Shown piece by piece: positions 16,460 to 25,403 of a DNA stretch of 64,000 nt; within the stretch, counting starts at the first letter, position 1, and every line of letters starts with the position of its first letter. The notes beneath the pieces were generated by a model that saw only the letters and a program-made list of their open reading frames with translations, did no database searches and was not told the DNA's origin. The stretch is from Flavobacterium daemonense (GTDB lineage Bacteria; Bacteroidota; Bacteroidia; Flavobacteriales; Flavobacteriaceae): positions 1 through 64,000 of the forward strand of contig NZ_VJYD01000018.1 in NCBI RefSeq assembly GCF_007341385.1, written 5' to 3'. The translations under genes were made by a program, and so were the position numbers.

Positions 16460-17110
16460 TTATTTTTTAAAATCATAACTTAAAACAGCTCCTAGACCAA
16501 ATTGAAAAGTAGAGGCATAATCAGTTACAGCAATAGGTCCCCAGTAGTAATCCCAGTAGTAGTCATATCCAACTGCTGCCGACATTGATTGCAAATAAGC
16601 ATTAATATTAACTGAGAAAGCCGAATCGGTTTTTACTTTAACACCGGCTTTAATTTCCCATCCAAAATAAGTACCGCTTCCACTCTTTGGTGATTCAAGA
16701 ATCGCAATCCCCGCACCTGCTCCTAAATAAGGCAGCGCTTTTTGAGAACTTGGTCCAAAATAATACGTATAATCTACTAATACATAATTTATAGCCCCTT
16801 TATCATCTCCTGCATTTACTTGACCTCCCGCCGGAATACCATAATTAGGCAGTGGTACTTTTGTGTATAAAGGCATTCTCGTGTCAAGTCTGTTATATTT
16901 TAATTCGATGGAAGCGTTATCCATTATAAAATATTCCAAACCTGCTCCATACTCAAATCCATCTTCTACACGTGCGTAAGAGGAATCAAAATCTACTTTG
17001 TCTGAAAAGGTATAACCTCCATACAAATTAAGTAAAAATGAGCCATGACTTTGCGCTGACATAGTCAGAGAAAATAAAAAAACAACGAATAATAAGTGAT
17101 ACTTTTTCAT
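16460..17110 (-). CDS. OmpW/porin-like outer-membrane beta-barrel protein
   Basis: A 216-residue protein: signal peptide MKKYHLLFVVFLFSLTMSAQ, then about eight amphipathic strands (SFLLNLYGGYTFSDKVDF, GFEYGAGLEYFIMDNASIELKYNRL, YVLVDYTYYF, LPYLGAGAGIAIL, YFGWEIKAGVKVKTDSAFSVNINAYLQ, STFQFGLGAVLSYDF) ending in a Phe-containing terminal strand. The GAGAGIA segment is typical of OmpA/OmpW-type eight-stranded barrels. A W/Y-rich loop (YDYYWDYYWGP) is unusual. It is first in a two-gene unit with the secreted helical protein. Confidence 0.8.
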   Translation of the reverse strand: MKKYHLLFVVFLFSLTMSAQSHGSFLLNLYGGYTFSDKVDFDSSYARVEDGFEYGAGLEYFIMDNASIELKYNRLDTRMPLYTKVPLPNYGIPAGGQVNAGDDKGAINYVLVDYTYYFGPSSQKALPYLGAGAGIAILESPKSGSGTYFGWEIKAGVKVKTDSAFSVNINAYLQSMSAAVGYDYYWDYYWGPIAVTDYASTFQFGLGAVLSYDFKK

Positions 17111-17300
17111 AATTTGATTCTTTTAATTTGTTTGTAATTTGGTTTCTTAACTAATAGCTTTCAGATAAAATAAAAAGTCCTGCACTATCTCTCCTTGTCA
17201 AGAGTATCTTCTTATTTATCAACAGTATAAACCGTTTTATTGATTTAGATCAAAATTATCCAAATTGATAACGGCGACCCTTAAAATATGGGGTTATAAT

Positions 17301-17324
17301 GGTTTCAAATTATAATTTGAAACC
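17301..17324. promoter_or_regulatory. perfect 24-bp palindrome, candidate operator
   Basis: GGTTTCAAATTATAATTTGAAACC-type symmetry: the right half is the exact complement of the left half (GGTTTCAAATTA) with no spacer. It lies in the 373-bp region between the divergent outer-membrane gene (start 17110) and the SH3-MBL gene (start 17484). No T-run follows, so it is not a terminator. Confidence 0.5.
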
Positions 17325-17400
17325 AAAAACTACTACAAAAATGAATTAACGCAGCGAAAAAAAAATCAAAAATAAATTTTTATCTATCTGATTTACATAT

Positions 17401-17414
17401 ATTTACATGTAAAT
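17401..17414. promoter_or_regulatory. 14-bp palindrome ATTTACATGTAAAT
   Basis: A perfect palindrome 70 nt before the SH3-MBL start, preceded by a further ATTTACAT half (17391-17398). It could be a second regulator site in this long divergent region. Nothing else is recognisable in 17111-17483. Confidence 0.35.
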
Positions 17415-17483
17415 CTACATAAAAAAACACTAATAATCATAAAATACGCTTAAGTCTTTAAATCTTAATCAAATTATAACACT

Positions 17484-18800
17484 ATGGCAGATATTTATAA
17501 AGTAGTAGTCAGTCTTTATGCCGATGTTTATAAAAGTATTGGCACCGACGGAAAGCCTAAAGGAAAAAACAATACCATCCTGATGGGCTCATTTGTGAAA
17601 ATTTTACCTGAAGAAACTACAAACTGGCAAAAGATTTTCGCTTTTGGAAAAGAAAGCTGGATTGACAAAACATGTATTGGGCTTTCGCCTGCTTTCAAAT
17701 GTTTTTATGTAGATGTTGGTCAGGGCGATGGTGCTTTAATTGAAGTTGGAAATGACGAAAACGGACTCAAAATAATTATTGACGGAGGCCCAAATGATAA
17801 TTTAAGTCATTACTTGAGCAAATGGCAGTACAAATATTATTTTGACAAAAACACAAAAGTACATCTGGATTATATTTTCATCAGTCATTTTGATAAAGAT
17901 CATTATCAGGGATTAATTGATATTATTAATGACAATCATTACACTATTGGAACCATTTACCATAACGGAATTGCGAAATTCAATAATGAAAAAGCCAATT
18001 TCCCAAAAACGGAATACAATACCGAATTGGGCAAAAAGTCGAAACACGGCACAACCTATTATCTCGAAACTTCTTTCAATACCATTGCCGAATATAATGC
18101 GTTGCAAGCAAAAGGCGGGATGCTGGATTTACAGGAAAAATTTTTAAATGCTATTAATACAGCTACAAGTCAAGGACGACTTGCTAATTTTGAGCGTTTG
18201 GATCACAACAGTGTAATTCCGTCAAAGCTTATTAATAACAAGAATTTCTCTATTCAAGTTTTAGGACCAGTAACTTCAAAAATAGACAATAAAACCGTTT
18301 ATAAATATTTTGATGACGAAGCGCACACTATAAACGGACATAGTATTGTTTTGAAAATTACCTACGGAAACCGTTCTTTTTTATATGGAGGTGATTTGAA
18401 TATTCCTGCCGAAGATCATTTATTGGAACATTACAGCACCGGAAATCCGTTTGAGGTTGATGTTGCAAAAGCATGTCATCACGGCGCATCAGAATTTACG
18501 ACGGATTTTATGGCAAAGGTAAATCCGTATGCAACTGTAATTTCTTCGGGCGATAATGAAACCTATTCGCATCCAAGAGCCGATGCCATTGGTTGTGCTG
18601 GAAAATATACAAAATCAAAAAGGCCTTTGGTTTTCTCCACAGAACTCGCGCGCTCAACCGCCGAAGGAAGTACCAAAATCAAATACGGAATGATCAATAT
18701 GCGCTGCGACGGCGATAATATTATCATGGCACAAATGAAAGAAGCTGTCGCCGGCAACAGTCTTTGGGATTTATACGAACAAAGTTTTTTTAATCTTTAA
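17484..18800 (+). CDS. SH3-like plus ComEC-type metallo-beta-lactamase-fold hydrolase
   Basis: A 438-residue protein with no signal peptide. Residues 1-66 form a small beta-rich region ending WQKIFAFGKESWIDKTCIG, similar to bacterial SH3 (SH3_3) domains. Residues 70-430 form an MBL fold of the ComEC/Rec2 type: DVGQGDG (77-83), HFDKDH (135-140) as the first metal motif, GGDLN, CHHGASEF (His332-His333) and SGDNETYSHPRAD (His363). These fit a metal-dependent hydrolase, likely a nuclease or phosphodiesterase, without the membrane channel of ComEC. Such standalone proteins occur in diverse bacteria, sometimes near defence genes, but no partner is visible here. It is preceded by two palindromes and followed by a family B repeat. 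Confidence 0.85.
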   Translation: MADIYKVVVSLYADVYKSIGTDGKPKGKNNTILMGSFVKILPEETTNWQKIFAFGKESWIDKTCIGLSPAFKCFYVDVGQGDGALIEVGNDENGLKIIIDGGPNDNLSHYLSKWQYKYYFDKNTKVHLDYIFISHFDKDHYQGLIDIINDNHYTIGTIYHNGIAKFNNEKANFPKTEYNTELGKKSKHGTTYYLETSFNTIAEYNALQAKGGMLDLQEKFLNAINTATSQGRLANFERLDHNSVIPSKLINNKNFSIQVLGPVTSKIDNKTVYKYFDDEAHTINGHSIVLKITYGNRSFLYGGDLNIPAEDHLLEHYSTGNPFEVDVAKACHHGASEFTTDFMAKVNPYATVISSGDNETYSHPRADAIGCAGKYTKSKRPLVFSTELARSTAEGSTKIKYGMINMRCDGDNIIMAQMKEAVAGNSLWDLYEQSFFNL

Positions 18801-18840
18801 ATTTTGTTTCAGGTTGAAATGCGGCTTAGTTTGGGCTGAA

Positions 18841-18970
18841 TTTAACCGCAAAGGTCGCAAGGTTTTTTATCTCTGTTTGTCTACAATAAACGCAAAGTTC
18901 GCAAAGCTTTGCGTTCTTTGCGTTTGTAAACACAATCTGTGCAAAAAACCTTGCGACCTTTGCGGTTAAA
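18841..18970. repeat. family B nested palindrome
   Basis: Outer arms 18841-18868 (TTTAACCGCAAAGGTCGC...) and 18943-18970 are perfect 28-bp complements. Inside is a second hairpin built from AACGCAAAG/CTTTGCGTT units. GTTTCAGGTTGAA-like and AACCTGAAACTTGAAAC sequences flank it. It fills the gap between convergent genes. Confidence 0.8.
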
Positions 18971-19023
18971 CTACAACGTATGGCAAACCTGAAACTTGAA
19001 ACTAAAAAACTTGAAACAAAAAC

Positions 19024-19053
19024 AAAAGCCCGTCTCTTTCAAGACAGGCTTTT
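19024..19053 (-). terminator. terminator of the susCD operon
   Basis: Arms AAAAGCC-GTCT and AGAC-GGCTTTT around a 6-nt loop, lying 34 nt after the susD stop; on the minus strand it is followed by T-rich sequence. Confidence 0.65.
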
Positions 19054-19086
19054 CTAAAAAAATAAATAAAAATAAACTAACACAAC

Positions 19087-20856
19087 TTAGTTATAACCTT
19101 GATTTTGCGTGAATTGTTTCGTAACATCAATTGTTGATTGCGGAATTGGAAATACTCTTCTAAACGGTTGTGAAGCCGATTTTGCAGTTCCCGGCAAATC
19201 AAATTTCCCGAAACGAATCATTTGTGGTCTTCTGTATAATTCCCAATACAATTCGAAACCTATTTCGTTGTACAATTGCGTGGCATCAAGTGAAGTAAGT
19301 GCTTTTCCTGGGACACTTCCAAACAAAGCCTCTCTCTTTCTGCTTGTACGTAATTTGTTTAAATCATCCATTGCTAGTCCTACACTTCCTTTTCTGAAAT
19401 AAGCTTCAGCTCTCATTGTATAAATTCCGCCTAAACGATATAACGGAATATCAACATTACTGTTTCCATTTCCTCCTTCTGGATCAAATTCATATTTAAA
19501 AATACGAGCACCTTGATTGATTTCGTTTTGAGCAAAAACAGCCTGAGCAGGATTTTTAAAAGTTAATGACGGAGTGAAATCCATTCTAGTTGTAGTACTT
19601 TTTTCCATATATAATGGAGAAACTTTAATACGGCCATTAATCATTTCCAAAGAACCTGAAGACAATAAAATAGGTCCGTATTGAGGTCCAAATTCGATTC
19701 CTCTATTAAAATGAAACCAAGGTAAATTAGCACTTTTCGGAACAATATCTGTTGCTGGAACACTTACATCAGTACCGTCATTTTTAAACCAAGTTCCGTC
19801 AGAATATTGGTATTTCTGCTGAAATCTCGGGTCATCATGATTTCCGTCCCAAGTTGCGAAGAATTCTGGCGTTGTACACGCAGCGTTCGTTCCTCTGTTT
19901 GCTGCAGAAGTTCTCTGGTTACGCTCCATACACACATAAGCAAAACTGTTTGAACCGTTGCGGATGTAATCTATCTTTTGAGAAATCGCAAAAATCAGCT
20001 CTTTTCCATTATCATTATCTCTTGCGAAGTTTTTGAAATAATCACTTTCCAAAGAATATTTACCAGAATTGATCAATAACGAAGTATAATAAATTACACG
20101 ATCCATATCAGTTCCGCCACCAGAAACCGCAGCTTCACTGAAATTAAAATTTGAAGCTGCATTAAAACGATCTTTAAAAACAGCACGATTCAAATACATT
20201 GTTGCCAAGAAACCATAAGCTGCTTCCTTAGTAAAACGTCCGTGATGCGTTTGTTGTTCTCCCATACTAGCCAAATCTGGAATTAATGATTCAACATCAG
20301 TAATTAATTTATCAATTTGAGTATCCGCTTTTAAAATCTGTAAAGGCGCATTTGGATTCATTGGATCTCTGTAAGGCGCTTGTCCAAATACATCTAAAGT
20401 CGTGTATAAATAATAGTCTAAAAGCCCTTTAGCTTCAGCCAAAAACAATTTTTTCTCCGGAATAGAACTTTCTTCAATAGATTGGATTGCAGTCAACGAA
20501 CGCGTAATTCCGTTTGTTAATTTATTCCAGTTATCACCCACAACAGCGTTGTCAGATTTCCATGTAAACTCATGCATATCTCTCCATTTTCCACCGTCTC
20601 CCCAGTCACTTCCTCGCGTTGGCAAAATAGCTTCGTCAGTTGTGTATTCCTGCAACGAAAACATGCATCCGTGATCTGTAAAAGTTCCGTCTCCTAAACG
20701 ATCATAAGCTGCCGCAAGTGCTCCGGCAGGATTTGATGCATTGTCTCCCAAAACCTCGTCTAAAACAACTTCGTCAAGATTTGTACAGCTAGCAAAAAGC
20801 CATATAAACGTGAAGAATGCGATTAATTTTATACTAAAAAATGTATTTGTTTTCAT
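19087..20856 (-). CDS. SusD/RagB family nutrient-binding outer-membrane lipoprotein
   Basis: A 589-residue surface lipoprotein with signal ending LFASC. The N-terminal TPR-like SusD region (DNASNPAGALAAAYDRLGDG, AEAKGLLDYYLYTTLDVFGQAPYRD) and the C-terminal RagB segment (IPLYRLGGIYTMRAEAYFRKG...LNKLRTSR, GFELYWELYRRPQMIRFGKF, RRVFPIPQSTIDVTKQFTQNQGYN) are both clear. It forms the lid on the SusC transporter encoded 4 nt upstream and binds the substrate. The substrate class cannot be read from sequence. The flanking phospholipase and phosphatase hint at organophosphate rather than plain glycan. Confidence 0.95.
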   Translation of the reverse strand: MKTNTFFSIKLIAFFTFIWLFASCTNLDEVVLDEVLGDNASNPAGALAAAYDRLGDGTFTDHGCMFSLQEYTTDEAILPTRGSDWGDGGKWRDMHEFTWKSDNAVVGDNWNKLTNGITRSLTAIQSIEESSIPEKKLFLAEAKGLLDYYLYTTLDVFGQAPYRDPMNPNAPLQILKADTQIDKLITDVESLIPDLASMGEQQTHHGRFTKEAAYGFLATMYLNRAVFKDRFNAASNFNFSEAAVSGGGTDMDRVIYYTSLLINSGKYSLESDYFKNFARDNDNGKELIFAISQKIDYIRNGSNSFAYVCMERNQRTSAANRGTNAACTTPEFFATWDGNHDDPRFQQKYQYSDGTWFKNDGTDVSVPATDIVPKSANLPWFHFNRGIEFGPQYGPILLSSGSLEMINGRIKVSPLYMEKSTTTRMDFTPSLTFKNPAQAVFAQNEINQGARIFKYEFDPEGGNGNSNVDIPLYRLGGIYTMRAEAYFRKGSVGLAMDDLNKLRTSRKREALFGSVPGKALTSLDATQLYNEIGFELYWELYRRPQMIRFGKFDLPGTAKSASQPFRRVFPIPQSTIDVTKQFTQNQGYN

Positions 20857-20860
20857 AATA

Positions 20861-23800
20861 TTATAATTTTAAAGTTGCTCCAAAACTGAACGTTCTAGAA
20901 GTTGGGTAAGCCGCATAATCGATACCAATTGACTGATTTCCTCCGTTTGATTTTGGACTGTTGATTAATGGATCATAACCTGAATAATTTGTGATTGTAA
21001 GCAAGTTTTGTCCCGTTACATACAATGTCAATCCGTTTAACCAATTGATTCCTTTTAGGTCAAAATTGTAACCGATACGAGCTGTATTTAATCGGATAAA
21101 ATCAGATTTCTCTAAGAAAAGTGTCGATAAAATTGGTGAATTTGTTGGATTTGCTCCTGATTCATAATAACCTGTTGCTACGTTTCTATCAGAAGCCAAG
21201 TTATTGATGTTTAAAGCGTTCAATCCTGTATTATTCAATAAATAACCACCTGTTTGTCCAATAATAGAGAAAGAGAACGTAAAGTTTTTGTATCTCATAT
21301 CACTATTAAATCCGTAGTAAAAAGTTGGAAGCGCGCCTTCAATAATAATTCTGTCGCTGTTGTCAATTTTACCGTCTCCATTTTGATCTTTAAAAATATT
21401 ACCTCCATTTGCATCAAAACCAATGTGCTGCAATAAATAGAAAGATCCCGCAGCATAACCGCTTTTGTAAATATTGGCATTAACTCCAGATTGTCCAGGT
21501 CCTGAAATTGTTCCAGTCAAAATTTCTGATACTGGCAAATCTTCAATTTTATTATTCAGCGTTGCACCGTTCATATCAATATTCCAAGAAAAATCTTTTT
21601 TGTCGATCAATTTTGAACCTAGCATGAATTCAAAACCTTTATTGATGATTTTTCCGTCGATATTTGTCCAAATTGTAGGTGTCGGACTCAAAGCTTGAGA
21701 GGGAACATTCAAAATCGCATCGGTTGTAGTTTTGTTGAAATAATCAAAAGTTCCGTACAATTTATCTTTCCATAAATTGAAATCTAAACCTAAATTATAT
21801 TGCGTTACAACCTCCCATTTCAAGTCAGGATTTGGCGTTCTGTTTACCGAAACTCCGTTTACTAAGTTCAAATCGTTGTACAAGTAATATCCGTCAGCAC
21901 CAGAAAGTGAATAACTTGCTTGTGTAATTTTGTTCTCAACTTCCTGATTTCCTGTTTGTCCCCAGCTTGCTCTTAATTTTAAATTGTCAACTGCAGTTAC
22001 ATTTTCTAAGAATTTTTCTTTAGAGATATTCCATCCCAAAGCTGCTGATGGGAAATAACCGTATTTGTTGTTTTTTCCAAAACGAGTCGAACCGTCTGCT
22101 CTCATCGAAGCTGTCAAAAGATATTTGTTATTGAAAGTGTAATTTACCCTTCCAAAATAAGATTGAAGCTCATTTTCCTGCGCATATCCAGAAACTCCAG
22201 ACTGTGTTCCTGCAAAACCAGGATTGATTGCCGGCGGAACACCAACTCCTTGATTTGTAATTCCGTCAATGCTGAAACTTGTTCCCGATCTTTCAAATTT
22301 TTGGTATGAAAATCCGCCTAAAGCTTCTAATTTATGTTTATCCAAATTCAAATTATACGTCAAATAATGTTCAACTAGAGAGTTTCTAGAATCTAAATTA
22401 TTCTGAACATATTTCCCTTTCGGATTCAAATCGGTTAAGTTTGGATAAATTGTCGTGTTTCTTTCTGCTGCAGAACGATCAAAACCAATGTTTATTTTAT
22501 ATTCCAGTCCGTCAACAATTCGCAATGAAGCTTCTAAATTTCCTAAAACTCTCAGTGTACGCGTCACATCATCATAAATGCTCAATAAATAAGCTGGATT
22601 ATAATGCGCATTCATATTAAAGTTTGTGTAATTTCCTTTTGAATCAAAAACTGGTCTTGTTGGGTTTGCCATCAAAGTATGCACAATAAGCTGACCGTTA
22701 GAACCTCCGTCGTCACTTGTAGGAACTCCGTCATCTTTAGTTTCACTTGCCGTCAGGTTCATTTTTACTTTCAAACGTTTGTTGTCCAAAAACGATTCAG
22801 CAGCATTAATTCTACCCGACATACGTTTGAAATTACTTGTTTTAATAATCCCTTCCTGATTCATTTGCGCAATCGAAGCATAATAGTTACCTGATTCTGT
22901 TTGTTTTGAAAACGCAAGAGAGTTATTTGTAGTAATTGCCGTTCTGTAAATTACATCCTGCCAATCTGTATTTCCGCCGTGATCAAAAGCTGGATCTTTA
23001 ATAGCTTTTCTATATTGATCAGCATTTAAAACGTCTAATTTATGAGCGACAGTAGAAAATCCTGTGTACGAATCAAAAGTTAAAGTTCCCTCTCCTTTTG
23101 AGCCTTTTTTAGTTGTAACCAAAACAACTCCGTTTGATCCTCTCGCACCATAAATTGCCGCAGCCGAAGCATCTTTCAAAACGGTAATCGATTCAATATC
23201 ACTTGTATTCAAAAAGTTCAAAGGATTTTTTGCAGATGAATTTCCGAAACCAACATTACTTCCTGAAGGGCTCACATCATCATTTGACAAAGGCACGCCA
23301 TCAACTACAAACAAAGGCGTACTTCCGCTTCTAATGGACCCAACACCTCTAATGGTCACGTTTACACCCGCTCCAGGCTCACCGCTTGTATTAACAACAC
23401 GAACTCCGGCGATTTTCCCTTGCATTAAATTATCTACAGAAATATTTACACCTTGCTTAAAATTTGCTGCTTCAAGCTGTGTAACGGCTCCTGTAACATC
23501 TTTTTTAGATTGTTTTCCATAACCAACAACTAAAACTTCACTTAATTCAGACGTATTTGGCTCTAGCTGAATTGTCATAAAACCTTTTTGTACAGCAACA
23601 ACTTTAGTTTTATAACCTAAATAAGATACTTCAATTGTTTTTCCTTCTCCAACAGTAATTTCAAATTCACCATCAAAATTAGAAACTGCACTGTTTGATG
23701 AACTTGTTTCTGTAATTGTTGCTCCAGGAATTGGCAATTTATTTTCATCAATTACTTTTCCTTTTACTTTAACTCGATCTGCAGCTTTAGTTGTTGCCGT

Positions 23801-24145
23801 TTTTGGCGCAGCTGTTTTCTGAATCAAAACTAATTTTCCGTTGATGTTGTAATTGAAATTTGCTTTTTTTGAAAGATCATTCAAAATTGACGAAATTGAT
23901 TCTCCTCCAAAATTTACTGTATACGTTGTATTATCAGCAATTACAGCCTGTCCGTAGCTGAATTTATAATCGGTTTGTTGACTTAATTTTGAAAATATAG
24001 AAACAAGAGTTGCTTTTTCTATTTTATTTTCTAATTTTGATTTTTTTACTAAAGCTGTTTTACTGTAACCTGCCTGTAAGGTCAGTAAAGCCAGAACTAA
24101 AAAGAAAAGACTCTTTAGATTTAAATAAGAAGTTTTAAAATACAT
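20861..24145 (-). CDS. SusC/RagA TonB-dependent transporter with STN signalling domain
   Basis: A 1094-residue outer-membrane transporter. After the signal peptide comes a Secretin/TonB N-terminal (STN) domain (about 40-110: TLVSIFSKLSQQTDYKFSYGQ), then a carboxypeptidase-regulatory-like domain (about 125-200: VKGKVIDENKLPIPGATI), a SusC signature linker (SELSEVLVVGYGKQSKKDVTGAVTQL), a plug (LMQGKIAGVRV...IRGVGSIRSGSTPLFVVDGVP, DASAAAIYGARGSNGVVLVTTKKG) and a beta-barrel ending in FSFGATLKL. The STN domain suits direct signalling to the FecR-like anti-sigma encoded upstream, so transport and transcription are linked. Confidence 0.96.
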   Translation of the reverse strand: MYFKTSYLNLKSLFFLVLALLTLQAGYSKTALVKKSKLENKIEKATLVSIFSKLSQQTDYKFSYGQAVIADNTTYTVNFGGESISSILNDLSKKANFNYNINGKLVLIQKTAAPKTATTKAADRVKVKGKVIDENKLPIPGATITETSSSNSAVSNFDGEFEITVGEGKTIEVSYLGYKTKVVAVQKGFMTIQLEPNTSELSEVLVVGYGKQSKKDVTGAVTQLEAANFKQGVNISVDNLMQGKIAGVRVVNTSGEPGAGVNVTIRGVGSIRSGSTPLFVVDGVPLSNDDVSPSGSNVGFGNSSAKNPLNFLNTSDIESITVLKDASAAAIYGARGSNGVVLVTTKKGSKGEGTLTFDSYTGFSTVAHKLDVLNADQYRKAIKDPAFDHGGNTDWQDVIYRTAITTNNSLAFSKQTESGNYYASIAQMNQEGIIKTSNFKRMSGRINAAESFLDNKRLKVKMNLTASETKDDGVPTSDDGGSNGQLIVHTLMANPTRPVFDSKGNYTNFNMNAHYNPAYLLSIYDDVTRTLRVLGNLEASLRIVDGLEYKINIGFDRSAAERNTTIYPNLTDLNPKGKYVQNNLDSRNSLVEHYLTYNLNLDKHKLEALGGFSYQKFERSGTSFSIDGITNQGVGVPPAINPGFAGTQSGVSGYAQENELQSYFGRVNYTFNNKYLLTASMRADGSTRFGKNNKYGYFPSAALGWNISKEKFLENVTAVDNLKLRASWGQTGNQEVENKITQASYSLSGADGYYLYNDLNLVNGVSVNRTPNPDLKWEVVTQYNLGLDFNLWKDKLYGTFDYFNKTTTDAILNVPSQALSPTPTIWTNIDGKIINKGFEFMLGSKLIDKKDFSWNIDMNGATLNNKIEDLPVSEILTGTISGPGQSGVNANIYKSGYAAGSFYLLQHIGFDANGGNIFKDQNGDGKIDNSDRIIIEGALPTFYYGFNSDMRYKNFTFSFSIIGQTGGYLLNNTGLNALNINNLASDRNVATGYYESGANPTNSPILSTLFLEKSDFIRLNTARIGYNFDLKGINWLNGLTLYVTGQNLLTITNYSGYDPLINSPKSNGGNQSIGIDYAAYPTSRTFSFGATLKL

Positions 24146-24184
24146 GATTTAAGTTATTGGTTTTTTACGATACTTAATTTATTC

Positions 24185-24212
24185 AAAGGCAGTTGTTCTC
24201 AGCAACTGCTTT
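24185..24212 (-). promoter_or_regulatory. intercistronic stem-loop between fecR and susC
   Basis: GGCAGTTG and CAACTGCT pair around a 7-nt loop just after the fecR stop. On the minus strand a run of T is lacking after the stem, so it may be an attenuator or an RNA-processing site that sets different levels of fecR and susCD. Confidence 0.4.
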
Positions 24213-24218
24213 TTTGTT

Positions 24219-25142
24219 TTAATCCACTTTTACTATTTCGCCATAAACTTTGAATTTTACGTTTGTGATATAATTTATTTGCTCTAAAACATTCTCTAAT
24301 GTTGCGTCTTTCTTGATGAATACCGTTAACGGTGCTGCTAATACGCGCTCATTATCATATTGAAATGAAACGCCGTATTTATATTGTAAAATGGCAATAA
24401 CTTGTTTAAGAGTCGTTTGGTTCAGCGTAATATCGGTCGTGTACCAATTCACCAAAAACGATTTATCTGCCAATTGTTTAGTCAATTTATTTGATTCGAA
24501 TAAAGCTTCGTCATTCGGAACTAAGTCAACGCTCTGCCCTTTCGAACTCACGTTGACTTTTCCGGTAACAACAATCACTTCACACTTAGATTTTGACAAC
24601 TGAATGTGAAATGATGTTCCTACTACTCTGGTTTTAATTTCTCTAGAAGTGATGATAAAAGGATGTTTTTTGTCCTTGGCGATTTCAAAAAATGCATTTC
24701 CTTTCAACAGAGAAACTTTTCTTTCCTCTCCCTCGAATTTTTCAGGATATTGAAATAATGAATTAGCTGCCAGATAAATTTTCGAGCCGTCACTTAATTG
24801 GATAGATTTGGGAATCGATGACGTTTTAAACGATAATTGCTTTTCGACAGCAATTTCTGGTTTAAACAAAAAGCCTAAACCGGCAAGAATAAGAATACTG
24901 GCAGCAGCTATATATTTTAAATAAGGAGTAAAAGTTTTCTTTTTTCCTATTCGAAGCTGAATATTATCATAGATATCTTGAGAAACTTCTTCAGAATTTC
25001 CCATCGAAAGGTCGTCCCATTTCGATTTTTGATATTGAGTAAAAGCAAAATCATTTAGCAGATTTTCCTCTGCAATTGAAGTTTTATTTCTTGAACTTTT
25101 ATCAATTAAATGTTCTAAACTATGTTTGATTCTTTTTATCAT
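24219..25142 (-). CDS. FecR-family anti-sigma factor
   Basis: A 307-residue inner-membrane regulator. A cytoplasmic N-terminal anti-sigma part (about 1-75) is followed by one membrane helix (TPYLKYIAAASILILAGLGFLF, about 78-95), then the periplasmic FecR domain (SIQLSDGSKIYLAANSLFQYPEKFEGEERKVSLLKGNAFFEIAKDKKHPF...TRVVGTSFHIQLS) and a C-terminal DUF4974 domain (LNQTTLKQVIAILQYKYGVSFQYDNE). The ATG at 25142 is preferred over an upstream start that adds 12 residues. It is expected to hold the ECF sigma factor inactive until the SusC STN domain signals substrate. A family A repeat separates it from the sigma gene. Confidence 0.93.
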   Translation of the reverse strand: MIKRIKHSLEHLIDKSSRNKTSIAEENLLNDFAFTQYQKSKWDDLSMGNSEEVSQDIYDNIQLRIGKKKTFTPYLKYIAAASILILAGLGFLFKPEIAVEKQLSFKTSSIPKSIQLSDGSKIYLAANSLFQYPEKFEGEERKVSLLKGNAFFEIAKDKKHPFIITSREIKTRVVGTSFHIQLSKSKCEVIVVTGKVNVSSKGQSVDLVPNDEALFESNKLTKQLADKSFLVNWYTTDITLNQTTLKQVIAILQYKYGVSFQYDNERVLAAPLTVFIKKDATLENVLEQINYITNVKFKVYGEIVKVD

Positions 25143-25163
25143 GTTACTTTGTGTAATTATTTC

Positions 25164-25298
25164 AACACATAGAAACATAGTTTTACCTACTTATTAAAGT
25201 CGTTTCACTTGCATTAATAATCATAGCGTTTTGCTATGTGTAAAAACTAGTTTTTTTTAATCTCTTTATCTCAAAAGAAAACTATGTTTCTATGTGTT
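25164..25298 (+). repeat. family A palindrome-ended repeat, copy 3 (inside the sigma-fecR gap)
   Basis: Ends AACACATAGAAACATAG and CTATGTTTCTATGTGTT, 135 bp, interior GTTTCACTTGCATTAATAATC, GCTATGTGT, AAAACTAGTTTTTTTT. Closest to copy 4 at 38574. It separates the ECF sigma gene from its anti-sigma gene. Confidence 0.8.
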
Positions 25299-25403
25299 TA
25301 AAAAACCTATTCAATTTAAAAAGGCCTTTTATTACAAGTAAGTACCAGAATCTTGAAATCGTACTATCCGGAAATATTATGAAAACATCAACAGAAAGTT
25401 ATC

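Noticed and set aside
22679..22894. Short frames antisense to susC
   Set aside because: Shadows of the susC reading frame with no independent support.
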